A stretch of 64,000 nt of DNA from the NCBI RefSeq assembly GCF_022458985.1, contig NC_061771.1, forward strand, positions 31,759,764 through 31,823,763, read 5' to 3'. Every line of letters begins with the position of its first letter. Positions within the stretch are counted from its first letter, which is position 1. This document shows positions 25,974 to 36,927 of the stretch, one piece after another. Both the position numbers and the translations under genes were made by a program. Below the pieces are notes generated by a model. That model worked only from the letters and a program-made list of their open reading frames with translations, did no database searches and had not been told where the DNA came from. Origin of the DNA: Mugil cephalus. Its lineage: Eukaryota; Chordata; Actinopteri; Mugiliformes; Mugilidae.

Positions 25974-26921
25974 GGAGGGTGAGAGTCTGTATCTTCCCCT
26001 CCAATCACGTCGCCCCGTCTCCATCTTTGCTCCCGGCCAATCACTGTAGCCATCGTCCAAAATTGTCGGGGCGGACCAATCGCCGCCCGCCGTCTCCATC
26101 TTTGCTCTCGGCCAATCCCCGTAGCTATTGTCCAAAATTGCCGGGGCGGACCAATCGCGGCCCGACATTTCCATCTTTCCGACGGCCAATCACGACGGCG
26201 CTTCTCCAAAATTCAACCGGCCGGCCTTCACGCAGGCGCAGAAGACCTCTACTGTCATTTCAATATTACCGCTTCGAATGATTGGAAAGACGTCCAACCT
26301 TCAGCTGACTTTAACTACAAAAGGTAAATATGTGGCTAATATCATTGTATTCCGTCAACTGTCTAGCTTGGTCGGCTCACTCCTGAGCGCTTCTTCCACC
26401 ACCGACTTCTCTCATGGAAAAAAACATGGCGTGGCATTCTTTGTCAATATGTATATTAATAGTTTTAAAAGAAAAAAAGTCTTAATTTGCTGCTGTTCTA
26501 TTTTTTTTTTTTTTAACTTTAACACACGTGTTTGTGAGTGTGTGTGTGAAATTTGTAATAAATTTGTTGCATTTCAGTGACTGTCTTCATTTTTTCTGCG
26601 AAAATGCAAACTCACTCATAGAAAACGACAACATTGTTGCAGTACTTCATTCAGAAATATTAAAATGACTATAAAAGTACATTTAGGGACATCTGATAAC
26701 ACTTGGTAGTAGTCTGTGTTAAAGGCCTCATGTTCCAAGGGTGGAATCGAACCAGCGACCTTTGGGTCAAGAGCCTCCTATGCTATTCTGCAGTTAAGTG
26801 TCATGTTCGGTTAGATTTCTCAAATTAATAGACAAGAATATGTGTGCTTTTACTTGTGATGGACAGCAGAGACACAAATAACTACAGGCTCCTTCCATTT
26901 TTTCAAAATTTCCTCTCCTTT
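25974..26921 (+). mobile_element. promoter-like insertion; possible solo LTR or other mobile unit
   Basis: This block has no counterpart in the right arm of the inverted repeat and lies between two pieces that read as tRNA-Tyr 5' ends (ccttcgatag at 25964 and ccttatttcag at 26922). It holds three 75-bp CCAAT repeats, a possible first exon ending in a donor at about 26322 (aaaag|gtaaata), and AATAAA near 26560. This resembles an LTR layout, but no terminal motif or target duplication settles it. Near 26745-26780 a tRNA-like T-arm remains. Confidence 0.4.
26001..26225 (+). promoter_or_regulatory. three 75-bp repeats with six regularly spaced CCAAT boxes
   Basis: CCAAT starts at 26001, 26037, 26076, 26112, 26151 and 26186, giving spacings of 36, 39, 36, 39 and 35 nt. 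Each unit also carries 'tccatcttt', 'tccaaaatt' and a GC box (ggggcgg). NF-Y is the known CCAAT binder; this regular array is what its multi-site promoters look like. No gene downstream is recognised. Confidence 0.7.
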
Positions 26922-27009
26922 CCTTATTTCAGCAGTTGGTAGAGCAGAGGACTGTAGTGGCTAGCAAACTGAAATCCTTAGGTTGCTGGTTCAAATCCGG
27001 CTCAAAGGA
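26922..27009 (+). pseudogene. tRNA-Tyr pseudogene
   Basis: Matches the intact tRNA-Tyr at 30900-30988, including the intron position (actgtag|tggctagcaaactga), but the acceptor and D stems are damaged (ccttatttc, ctcaaagga). A TTTT terminator follows. Confidence 0.8.
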
Positions 27010-27179
27010 GGACTACTCTTTTATCCCCTTGGCGGCGCCCTAGCGCCCGGTCTTTCAAGAGTGAGTGAGTTTGTGGATAAAACTGAAGCTCCAATCATTT
27101 GTTTTCATACATGATCATATCTATTAAAATATACTATAATTAACAAATATATATGCACAAACTAAACGCAAAAAACAAG

Positions 27180-27212
27180 TTCCCTGAATCCTAACCACTA
27201 GACCACCAGGGA
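27180..27212 (-). pseudogene. tRNA-Glu pseudogene, deleted
   Basis: The 5' half (TCCCTGGTGGTCTAGTGGTT) and the 3' acceptor strand remain; about 39 nt with the anticodon and T arms are missing compared with the copy at 30658. Confidence 0.8.
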
Positions 27213-27447
27213 CCCAAAGGCCAGCGTTCGACTGGTACTTTTAAGAGTTATGAGGATAGTGTGTTTATTTTTTTAGTGCGTAGTTATAGTCTGGATTCCC
27301 TGGAAATAAGTTTCTATTTTCCGAACTCATGGGTATCGGAATCAGTGAAAAATAACATTAGCCAGAGACAGTTACACAGACATTAGTTGGTGGTAGCCTT
27401 CTGAAAAACGGGGCAGACTGGTATGAGGGGCTGTCAGGGACATTAAT

Positions 27448-27673
27448 CAGAATTACCATTCACACACACTACTGAAATGTCAGTGTAACAGGAAGGTGGC
27501 TCAGAAGAGGAAGTGTAGGCTATTTACTTCTTTGGAGCATTTTGAGGACACACATGCTGTCTACATGGTGGATGATCGCTGGAGGGAAGGGACGGTGCTT
27601 AAAATTAATCTTCATCCGTTCCTTTGTTTTTTGTTTATTAGTGCAATTTTTTTTTCATGCCATGAAAGGGAAT
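27448..27673. mobile_element. left-end fragment of the 28079-30422 transposon
   Basis: Begins CAGAATTACCATTCACACAC as the full element does, then follows its sub-terminal sequence (gtgtaacaggaaggtgg, catctttggagca-like) in shortened form before decaying. It is a second, truncated copy in the same orientation. Confidence 0.7.
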
Positions 27674-28077
27674 GATTGAAAACAAGATGTGACACACACT
27701 CACTGCACAGTTTAACGAGAGCAGCCAGAACCGAAAGTGATAAAGCACAAGTTTGTGCGAATGTGTGAATCAAACTGTTGAGTTCTGCCTCGTCTTTCCT
27801 TCGCGGTCTACACACAACGAAGAAGAAGAATATTAATCTCACCTCGCTTTAACCGTGAGTTTTCTTCCTTTCGCTCGGTGACTCCCTGGCATTGAACTAA
27901 CTCAATGAACATGTTTTCGTTTAGATGCTCCTCCCCTCTCATTTCCTGGATGTTAGGTGTGTGTGTTCGTTCTCTCTTATCTTGAGCAACAGGGACAATG
28001 ATGGAGTTTTTCCTAAGACGAGGGACCCTGCAGGGCTGGAGGGTTAGGGTTAGGTTTAACTTACCCTAGGGGCTGTA
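27674..28077. repeat. local direct repeat, copy 2
   Basis: About 404 bp, same orientation as 24892-25384. It lacks roughly 65-75 bp of copy 1 around 25210-25290 and has fewer GAA units. It ends exactly next to the TIR of the element that starts at 28079. Confidence 0.85.
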
Positions 28078-28250
28078 TCAGAATTACCATTCACACACAC
28101 TACTGAAATGTTATGCTCTCACATACACTAGTGAAATGCTCTCACACTATTGAGATTTCAGTGTAAATAGAAGTGATTTTAGTGTAACCAGAAAGCATTT
28201 TAAGTGTAAACGGAAGGCGCCTCGGAGGAGGAAGCATCTTTGGAGCACAC

Positions 28251-29068
28251 ATGTCGTCTCACGGGCTTTCTGATGGTCTAACAGAAGCTGCCGCTTTACT
28301 AAATAACATTTTGGCGTCGGCAGAGACCATTCGAACATTGTCTAATGCAACAACAAGCGGGAAACAGGCCCGATCCGGACCTCCGGGCCACGTTATCTGG
28401 CTCAGCAGGGCTTCGGCATATGGACATCGGGCACAAGGAGAAGAAGGAGAAAATCCAGGAACATCCAGACAGCTTTCGCCCCCTGTTCTGCTATGAGCCA
28501 AGTACACTGACTGCTGACCAGGTAGAGGATCTTTTCACCATTCGTCCGTCACCAGAAGGAAACAACAAGAGAGTTGCAGAGGAAGTGGTGATTACCTTCT
28601 GGAGAGACTATCTTCAAGATGCAGAAGGTACAATACTTGACTTAAATCCTTGACATTTGGTTGAGTAATAATATATTTTTTATTAATAGGAAACTACTAT
28701 TGAGGCCACAGTGGTATTTAGGGGGGAAAGACCCTCCTGCCAGTCCGGGGCTTTAACCTCAAAGTAATTCTGAAAACATGCAGATGGAAACTGTTGCTGA
28801 CTTGATAGACACTTATGCATTATGATTTCATGATCGGTCGATTCTGTTCTGTTTTACAGAAGAAGAAGGACCATCTAAACTACAGAAGATATTGGCCTTC
28901 GCAACTGGAGCGTCTCTAGTCCCTCCTATTGGCTTTTCCCCAAGTCCGTCTGTTGAGTTCATTCACAAAGAAGATGACGACTTCTCTCCTACACCACTGT
29001 TCCCAATGGCCAACACATGTGTAAACTGCATCAGGTTTCCCACTCCATGTCTCATACTGGCTCTTTAA
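28251..29068 (+). CDS. HECT-type E3 ligase-like passenger gene (two exons, damaged)
   Basis: Start at 28251 (MSSHGLSDGLTEAAALLNNI) with a frame change near 28350. The next part reads ADQVEDLFTIRPSPEGNNKR and ITFWRDYLQDAE, then an intron with donor at 28628 and acceptor ttttacag at 28859. Exon 2 (28860-29068) reads ATGASLVPPIGFSPSP and MANTCVNCIRFP, then a stop. These are C-lobe motifs of the HECT fold, and the TC..C block holds the position of the catalytic cysteine. Most of the HECT N-lobe is missing. Similar to G2E3-like proteins numerous in fish genomes. Probably inactive. Confidence 0.65.
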
Positions 29069-29692
29069 GGAGAAGTTCGACACATATGGGTTTGGCAGAG
29101 CCTGAATACCATGTGCATATACATTTGTTGGTGTCTTTTGTGGTTATCTCCATCTCTTGTTTACACATTGTTTATTAGAAGCCATCAACACAACCAGCAT
29201 CCATCGAAATGCCTGTTGGGAGACCAGAATCAGTATTATTACACTTGTGCACTAATGGGATAGACATAAAAGCTTAGAACAAGAATAATCTTAAATATCT
29301 ACAACAGTGAAATGTAACAACAGGATTATGAAACAAGAAAACTACAACAAAAACAATATTAAAACACTGACATGGCGTGTTTTTCAGCACAGTAAATACT
29401 TTAAAGTAACTTTTGGTTATGCTGGACTTTATTGTACATCATTTTTAATGGTGTGGCATGGCACCTTTACTTAAAAAATGATCAAGAATCAAGAATCAAT
29501 CAATCAAGAATCTTTATTGTCATTATGCAAGGCACAACGAAATTCTGTTCAGCAGCTCTTGGTATAAATGTACAGACCTGAGATATATAAATAATATAAA
29601 TATAGAATAGGAAATATAAAATAGAATAACAAGTTAAAATAAAAAATAGAATTTAAGAATAAAATAAGATGAATGAATGAATGATCACTTAC

Positions 29693-30259
29693 CATAATTG
29701 GTTGGGGGACTGAACACTGCAGACCCTTCGCCTTATAGCATGACGGCATCTAAATGATCACCCAATAGGATCCACTCGATACAGGTTGTCTCTGACGCGC
29801 CAACGCTGGATCCTTAAGTCATGTGATCTCAGGCTTCCAAGGACATAGGTTCCCCTGCATTTGGAGTAATATTACAGTCACAAGGATATCCAGTTCTTGA
29901 TTTGACATAACTGCATATCGTAATGGTTCAATTCCCAGTAGTTGTCTGTGTCTGTACAGAGTTCTTCTGTTTATCCCAAAGCAGGATGCAATTCTCTGCA
30001 GTGGTTATGGTGTGTCCGGGACGGCGAGACCAGTGACGGTTGTTGGGGTTAACAAATTTGCATAAGCAGACCTCTGTCTGGCCTCCTGTGCATGAAGCAA
30101 ATTACGAAAACATCTGTGCAGTGATCCCAGTAGGTGACTCACGTCCCTATTCAAAGGATCATATCTAGACACCACCGCATGAAGAGCAGATATAGTTCTT
30201 GTATGGTCATCAAGCACTCTATGAAGCCTTTCCTGGTCAAAATGATTGAAGCGATTCAA
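29693..30259 (-). CDS. rve-family integrase/transposase fragment (N-terminal and HTH part)
   Basis: Minus strand: 30005-30259 encodes MNRFNHFDQERLHRVLDDHT and on; from about 30000 FGINRRTLYRHRQLLGIEPL (helix-turn-helix) and, after a frame change, RIQRWRVRDNLYRVDPIG and RRRVCSVQSPNQLW. The order matches the fish rve-type transposases that continue into a DDE core starting 'LWHIDGNHKL'. The core itself is absent, so it cannot be active. Confidence 0.65.
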
Positions 30260-30274
30260 TACACTGCAATGCGC

Positions 30275-30305
<31 letters not shown>

Positions 30306-30657
30306 CTTATAACATCCTCTTAATTCCCTTTCATGTCATAAAATAAATGTCATAAACACAGAAATTTCAGTAGTGTGTATGAGAGCATAACATTTCAGTA
30401 GTGTGTGTGAATGGTAATTCTGAGTAATGTCCTTGACAGCCCCTCATACCAGTCTGCCCCATTTTTCAGAAGGCTATCACCAACTAATGTCTGTTTAACT
30501 GTCTCTGGCTAATGTTATTTTTCGCTGATTCCGAAACCCATGAGTTCGAAAAATAGAAACTTATTTCCAGGGAATCCAGACTATAACTACGCACTGAAAA
30601 CATAAACACACTGTCCTCATAACTCTTAAAAGTACCAGTCTAACGCTGGCCTTCGGG

Positions 30658-30729
30658 TCCCTGGTGGTCTAGTGGTTAGGATTCGGCGCTCTCACCGCCG
30701 CGGCCCGGGTTCGATTCCCGGTCAGGGAA
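30658..30729 (+). tRNA. tRNA-Glu (CTC)
   Basis: 72 nt. Acceptor TCCCTGG pairs with tCAGGGA, D arm GTCT..GATT, anticodon loop TCTCACC, T loop GGTTCGATT with a good stem. A TTTT terminator follows at about 30735. All invariant positions look sound. Confidence 0.95.
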
Positions 30730-30899
30730 CTTGTCTTTTGCGGTTAGTTTGTGCATATATAATTTTGAATTATAGTATATTTTAATAGATATGATCATGT
30801 ATGAAAACAAATGATTGGAGCTTCAGTTTTATCCACAAACTCACTCACTCTTCAAAGACCAGGCGCTAGGCCACCGCCAAGCGGCCAAAAGAGTAGTCC

Positions 30900-30988
30900 T
30901 CCTTCGAGCCGGATTTGAACCAGCGACCTAAGGATATCAGCTTGCAAGCCACTACAGTCCTCCGCTCTACCAACTGAGCTATCGAAGG
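30900..30988 (-). tRNA. tRNA-Tyr (GTA) with 16-nt intron
   Basis: 89 nt. Acceptor CCTTCGA pairs with TCGAAGG, anticodon GTA, intron TGGCTTGCAAGCTGAT after position 37, T arm with TTCAAAT, and TTTT about 12 nt downstream. An intron here is the rule for eukaryotic tRNA-Tyr genes. Confidence 0.95.
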
Positions 30989-31061
30989 GGCACGGCTATC
31001 TGTATATGTTTATTCCTTTTTGTATGATCGCTTTACAGTCGTACAGTAGCCTCCCTTCACT

Positions 31062-32484
31062 TAACTGATCGGCATAACAGTGAATGTAGTGAGCGTTTGC
31101 ACAGATGTCCTGTACCTTTCGCTGCACTCCTGCGCCCCATCATATGCCTGGGCGGTCAACTTTCTTTCTTGTCCCTCAGGAAGGATGCCGTGCATCTCCA
31201 ATAAGGCACTGGCTATTGAATCCGCACAGCTGTTCGGTACCTTGATGAATCCATAGAACCGCTCTTGTATATTGTTGCGTCCATGGATGTATCTTAGTAC
31301 CAAGACTAGCTGACAGTGTGTGGAAATGTCGGTAGTTTCATCAGCTTGGATAGATAAAAACTCAGCTGCCTTTACTTCATCCACGATCTGTTCTCTTAGA
31401 ACTGCCAGCATTCAGTCCAGGAGCTGAGTTTGCCTTTAAATACGGTCGCATTTCCAAGGTGCTCCCTCAAGTCCCGATCAATAGATGTCATTAAGTTTAC
31501 CAAAGCTCTGAATATTCCGGCGTTGTCCCGCAAAATTTAACACAATCAATGATCTTAGAACAAATATTACGGTTTTTATCCACCTCTTCATTGCGCCTTC
31601 TTAAAGCAACACGCTGCCCATCATCTAGCTGCGTTGCTATGCTAATGCTAATCTTTAGCTTTACGCAGTTTCCCATGTGAACTTTGGACCTTTCATGCTT
31701 CTTGATCCGCTCGCAGATATTTGCTTTAAGTCGTTTAGTCCAGTCTTTGTCCAAGTCGAATCACATTTGTCACTTCTGAAGAGGAAACAGAGGAAAACAG
31801 AAAAGTCACCAGCCGCGTCTTAAGGTTGAACCAGCTCCGACAAAAACTCCGTTTGTAACATTTATCTTTCACCTTGTTTTGCTTGTGAAATGTTGATTTC
31901 TGGTTTGTCGGGTCCGAGCTCCTTAATGAGAAGTTTTTCCTCCGTCGTCCACCTCGCAAAAGGACCGAATTTGGTGGAAGCTGCTCTTGAACTCCGGTCG
32001 TCGCCGCCATCGCTCCTCGTCGTCGCACGTATTTTATTATTATTTTTTTATTTTTAGCATAGGACAGAGTCTGGAAGTCGCACTACGAAAAAAATAACTA
32101 TCGCTGCTCATGTAGCTTCAGCAATCTTAAACCTTCACGCATTTTACGTAGCAGTTGGGGCTAAATTTCCAGCGCCCCACTGGCGTTAAATCTGGCGACG
32201 TTGATCGGCCAATTATCCGTAATTAACTCCCCTTAGCAACCATAGCAACCATCACCTGATTGGCTGTTTAGCTAATGAGCGGATGATGCACGGTCTGTCA
32301 GTGGAAATTCACTGTTTAAGGAGTGTCAGTTGGTGGAAATGTTGTTCAAATTATTTAAACTGCATGTAGGCACACACACTATTAAGTAAAACTCAAATAT
32401 ATATATATATATATATAAATATTTTTTCCCCTCAACAGTTGGTGGGGCAGAGCCGCAGCGCCCCCTATGGGTCAGCCGCCACTG
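31062..32484 (-). mobile_element. hAT transposon remnant, ZMYM1-like transposase, 3' part lost
   Basis: Minus strand 5' end at 32484 begins CAGTGGCGGCTGACCC, a hAT-type TIR. The reading starts near 32028 and gives RLKANICERIKKHERSKVHM (TTF-type zinc finger region), NEEVDKNRNICSKIIDCVKF, then DUF4371-like EFLSIQADETTDIST and QLVLVLRYI. Several frame changes. It is cut at about 31062, where the tRNA-bearing arm begins. Confidence 0.82.
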
Positions 32485-32934
32485 AGACAATCACACAAAG
32501 AAGAGGATATTTTAACCATTTGTCCCCGATAAACTCAAACACAGCTCAGAATCAGGATAATTTCATTCAGGACAACAACTTGATGTACTGACATGATGTA
32601 CTTGTGGCATCAGCTTCCATCTTTATTGTAGCTCATGTAACATTATAGAATTAAGAAATCCAGCTCCCAGATGAACTTGTGTTTTTGTGCTTGGTTTTTA
32701 TCTGCTCCCACGTTCTTTTTACTCCAGATACATGCGATTCATCTATGCATCTATGCAGCGCAGTGACTGGGTTTTGTGGCTTCGTTAGATGTAAACTAAC
32801 TGAGACATTGATGTGGAATTTACGTATTTATTTCAATCCTTTATCATGCCTTAGCCGCGGTGTTTGACTTTTGCAGATTTCGAGTGAGATTTTCGTTTTT
32901 CTGATATTTGAGTAGAATCAGTCTTTGCTCCTTT

Positions 32935-33160
32935 TTGCTGGTGGATCAGCCTCATGACTGTGATTGGTCTGCTGCCCTGGAACCCGCCCTTATACGTGCA
33001 CGTTCACCGATTCACAACAAGACAAACCTGGATTGAGTTAGTGAGATGATAACCAGCGTCGTGATATCGCTTATCCAGATCGTCACTGTTCTGAATAGGT
33101 TCAGCTGGATAAGTTGGAGTAAAGCAGGATAAGTTCAGCTCGCTTCGTGACACAGGCCTC
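32935..33160. mobile_element. Harbinger-type MITE copy
   Basis: Right end tcgcttcgtgacacaggcc, the complement of the usual GGCCTGTGTCACGAAGC start, preceded by 'cttatccagat' and 'taagttggagtaaagcagga' motifs. Related to the copy before 25888. Confidence 0.55.
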
Positions 33161-33218
33161 TGGTTTCACTTTGATTGGATAAATACTAACCACCACAACG
33201 AGTACGTTTCATTCATTC

Positions 33219-36200
33219 TTTATTCCCCTCCCTCCCCCTTGTATTAATCATTCACACTCCAGCAATTAATTTGCAGTATTTACACGTTTCATGTTTCTGC
33301 TGCTCTCTGTCTCGTCCCTGCAGGCACCTTCACATCTTCCCTGTCCTCACCTCTTAAAGACAAAGAGGACAAAAGACACACATGGCCAGGAGGTGAAGGG
33401 GGAAGAAATGTTGTCCTGGGCTCAGACACGCGGCATGAATCAGTGCCAAAAATCAGATTACCTCAGTTAGAACAAATAAAACTCGCAAACTTTTAAGTTT
33501 GACCACACAGAATCAATTTGTTTGCAGCGTTTGAGCCAGGCTATGAGTTTTAAGACATTTCATTTTTCTTTTTAATTTGCTGCTAAATGAGGGACGGACA
33601 AAAAACTGGCAGGACACATGATATGTGGAAAACAGAAACGTGTATTTCTATTAAATTTTCCCACTCAGATAAAAAAAAGAAAAAGAAAAAAGTCTACCAT
33701 CAAATTCCTTTTCCAAAGAAAAGAGGGAGTAAATCAGCTTAACATCTGTACGCAGAGAGAAATAAAGACATTATTTAATAACACTGTCTTTGTAAACAAG
33801 TCATGAAAAACATGTACAAAATAAGGGTGGGGGGGTTAAATGACTCTATGATAGTGAGAGAACAAAATGCTACTAGAAAGCAAAAGGTGTACCTAGAATT
33901 CATTTAAAAAAAACAAACAAAAAAACATAATAAAAGACGTCAGGACGTCCAGGACGTGATTCCCACAGAGTAGCAAAATAAAAGTCTAAACTGGGAGTGT
34001 GTTGGTAGTATACACAGTACACACACACATATACAGTCGTAACCTTAAAGGGGTCATTTAAAGACCCAACTCAGAGACTGGGCATCAGTCGGTAAGAAGA
34101 GGTAAGACCAATAATCCAACGTATCGATGACATTAAAGCTCTTTTATTCCGTCTCTGCTTCTTCCCTCCAGTTATCCGTCACTGGAGTGAAACATGGGGG
34201 AGTCTCAGCACTACAGCTCCCATGAGCCTCTGCGAGGGAAGCAAGAGGCTGCAGCTGCAACAGAACTTTAGGCCGCTGACGTTTCTAGTAACAGAGATCT
34301 TTAATGTTTTGTGGTGCAGGTTTAAGCAGGAGGTTTTCAACCTGATGGAAACGCAGAGCATGATGGTGCGGCCAGTTTATTAGGTACATTAGTGAATGCA
34401 CTCTGATCCAAATAACAGGGATGTAACGAGGCATGTAAATGTGTGACGATTCAAATCAGCGTAATCTAGTTTTGAGTTCACTTGATCGGCATCATACATC
34501 ACTACATAAAAAGAATATAAAGATCTTTAATTTGTGTAGAGAATTAGTAGTTTTTATATATATAAATATGTATGTTTTTTCTTTTTAATATATTAGTTTT
34601 GAAGAGTTTTGAAGTTACATCCAACTTCAGGAATGTGGTTTTGGTCTGAGAAATAGTTAAAGGAAACTTTTTCAGTCACAGTTTGCCTGCAAGCAAAAAA
34701 AATCATATCGTTAGCCCAGTATCGTACCAAATAAGTAAGTGTTGGAACAGCATCAGAAAGACGGCAATTCAATGGCCGTTCTGTTAAACTGAAGGGAACT
34801 CTTCATCTCTGCTACTGAATTGAATTGAATTGTTTTATTATTGTGGATCAATAAAGAATGGGCAAGGTTAACTGAGGAGGTTTTGAGATACAGACATTTA
34901 CACGACTCGTGTTCGGGCCGACAACTCGACTGGCAAAAAAAGACGCAGCGCCAACTAGTGTTTGGGAGGAGTTGTCACAGAGTGACAGGTACAAGTAGAA
35001 GTGTTTCAAACCAGCGTAGGCTACGTATGTAAGTTAAAATATAACTGTAAAAGAGCCTTAAGTGGAACTAATCCTGAATACCTTCACGAAGACAAGATTT
35101 AGAGCAGGACTTTTTTCACTACTGTACCTAATAAACTGGCAAGTGAGTGTAGATGCACAAAAAAAGAAAAGAAATGGCCACATATCAAAGGAGCTGTGTT
35201 TCCATTAATCCAAGCAAACCAAAGTATCAAGAGAAGTTTTCTTTGCAAATGATTTTAAATGTTCGATCTGAGGTTGACCGCGTTGATGAAGATGGAGCTT
35301 AACCGTAGATTCAAAGTAGAGATTGACTGATGTATGTATGTGTATATATATGGCAGCATGTTTCGGCCAAGGCTGATCGGTATTGGCCCTTTAAAAAATC
35401 CATATCGGTCTCCAATTCAAAGGCTTTTGAATTACTGGCTATGTTCCAAACTTAAACTTTTGGTAGAATCTGAAAGAACAGATACTAGGGGTTGAAATTA
35501 GCCTTCGAGATTAGAGGAGTAGAGTCAATGCTCCTTTCTGTTGAAAGCGACCGGTTGTGGTGGCTGATGAAGGTGAAGATTCCTCCAGGATGGAAGGAGA
35601 ATCCACCAGAGGGATTATATTCCTCCTCATCTGGCTTGGGAACATCATCAAATGAGTTGCCAGGGATAAGAGACGTCTCGATTTCCTTCCTTACTCAAGT
35701 TTACTGCCAACTCGGTCTCAGATAAGTGGAGGAAAATGGGTGGACTTTACGTTAAATTCACTCATTCGCATCTTGTCCTCTCCAGCTTTCTGACCCTCTG
35801 TCCGGTCTGTTGGAGAATATAAACGGTATCCGCTGGAACCGTCAGAAACAATTAGCATGATGAGGTTAAGGTTAACGTGAACCCTCGGCGGTAAGACTTC
35901 ACGTAGGCCTAAACGAGCAGGCCGTCAGTTTGGTCTTCTATCATTTAACACTCAATAAACAGTCTAGCTCGTATAAAACAAACAAAAAAACAAAAACAAA
36001 AGGCAACATATGGAATGACGTTAAATGAGGACTACATGAAAAACAAGTGGAGATTATTTTCTTTTTGTTTCGTACCCACAAGGAGGCGCAGCAGCAGCAG
36101 CAGCAGTCAGGCAGGAGGTTTGAACGGAGCCAGCTCTCCCTCCTTCTACTCCTCAATCTCTTGGTTTCTTTTACGCCTAAGAAGTACCACACAAGTTAGT

Positions 36201-36795
36201 TTTACTCTACTCCTACAGCTATGCTACGTCCGTGCTCCATCTTCCACTCTTCTTCCTGCGCCACCCTCTCCTCCTGTCATCTCCTCCCATCCCACCAACA
36301 TCTTCCTCTTCCTTGTCCTTCCTCTCCCAGTTTTTACCAAACTCCCCGAACATTTGACCATCTCATTTCTCTTTCTCTCACTGTAAAGTAAACTTGTTAT
36401 TTTTGTCCTGAATATTAGTACCGACTTTTTTTTTATTTTTATTTTTTTTATTTAAGTACCTATCGGATTAGTCGCTAAAACCACGAGCCTCCTTTTAATT
36501 CTCCTCCCGTCTCCTGGCTTTTCTTTCTATGCTGCTCAAACCTCCTCCTCCTCCCGCCCCTGGTGCTGCTCCTCTGCTTTGCATTGACGGGCAAATCCAG
36601 CAATGACTCATTCAACATCTCGGAAAGCGGCGAAAACAAAATGTCTCCCAGAAGCCGAAATGTTCCCCCCGCCCCCTCCTCTGCACCCCCGTCTAAGTGC
36701 TGGCAGAGAGAGTCGTCCCCAGTCTCTTCCTCCACGGTAAGGCCCACTTCTCTTCATCTGCTCCTCATTTCTCCTCCTCCTTCTCCTCCTCTTTC
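33219..36795 (-). other. probable dtx4 3' untranslated region and downstream flank
   Basis: No coding exon is recognised in these 3.6 kb. On the minus strand AATAAA signals lie at 34148-34143 and 33224-33219, the second followed by a T-rich stretch. I infer that the dtx4 3' UTR runs through part of this stretch; its end is not fixed by the sequence. A short fish-type repeat with the wording 'gatcggtattggccc' sits near 35370. Confidence 0.35.
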
Positions 36796-36927
36796 TCACT
36801 TTTCCATCAGTCCATCGTCCTCCGTGATGCCCTGAGCTCGCAGCTCCTCCAGGACGTTGTCCAGGTGTCCGGGGTCGGGGAAGCCGTGGCCCGTCAGGTT
36901 GGAGCCAAACTCCGTCTTATGGTGGAC
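36796..36927 (-). CDS. dtx4: dtx4 exon 11 (DTC end and stop)
   Basis: 132 nt after acceptor ttttaag, encoding [20 protein letters not shown] and the acidic tail ending DDGLMEK, then TGA at 36798-36796. The preceding intron is only 71 nt. Confidence 0.95.
   Translation of the reverse strand, partial: VHHKTEFGSNLTGHGFPDPGHLDNVLEELRAQGITEDDGLMEK

Larger units (their letters stand above)
25889..27448. repeat. left arm of a large inverted repeat (interrupted)
   Basis: 25889-25973 matches the inverse of about 30979-31055, and 26922-27448 the inverse of about 30422-30988. The two pieces are separated by the promoter-like insertion. The arm carries decayed tRNA-Tyr and tRNA-Glu copies and ends in the same transposon terminus as the right arm. 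Confidence 0.85.
28079..30422. mobile_element. TIR DNA transposon with rve-type integrase and HECT passenger gene (IS3EU-like)
   Basis: 2344 bp bounded by 43-bp perfect inverted repeats (CAGAATTACC...GCTCTCA). The left half encodes a HECT-type protein on the plus strand, the right half an HTH plus integrase-core fragment on the minus strand, so the genes converge. A retroposed tail-like segment (caatcaagaatctttattgt) sits between them at about 29490-29560. Target duplications cannot be read because both flanks are inside other repeats. The superfamily name is from the IS3-like integrase wording and is an inference. Confidence 0.7.
30422..31060. repeat. right arm of the inverted repeat with intact tRNA-Glu and tRNA-Tyr
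   Basis: Near-identical inverse of the left arm over about 600 bp. Both arms run from the transposon end through tRNA-Glu and an AT-rich spacer to tRNA-Tyr and its 5' flank. The tRNA genes are whole here. Confidence 0.85.

Noticed and set aside
36015-36835. Ser/Pro-rich frames beside the dtx4 stop codon
   Set aside because: CT-rich 3' UTR sequence read on the opposite strand.
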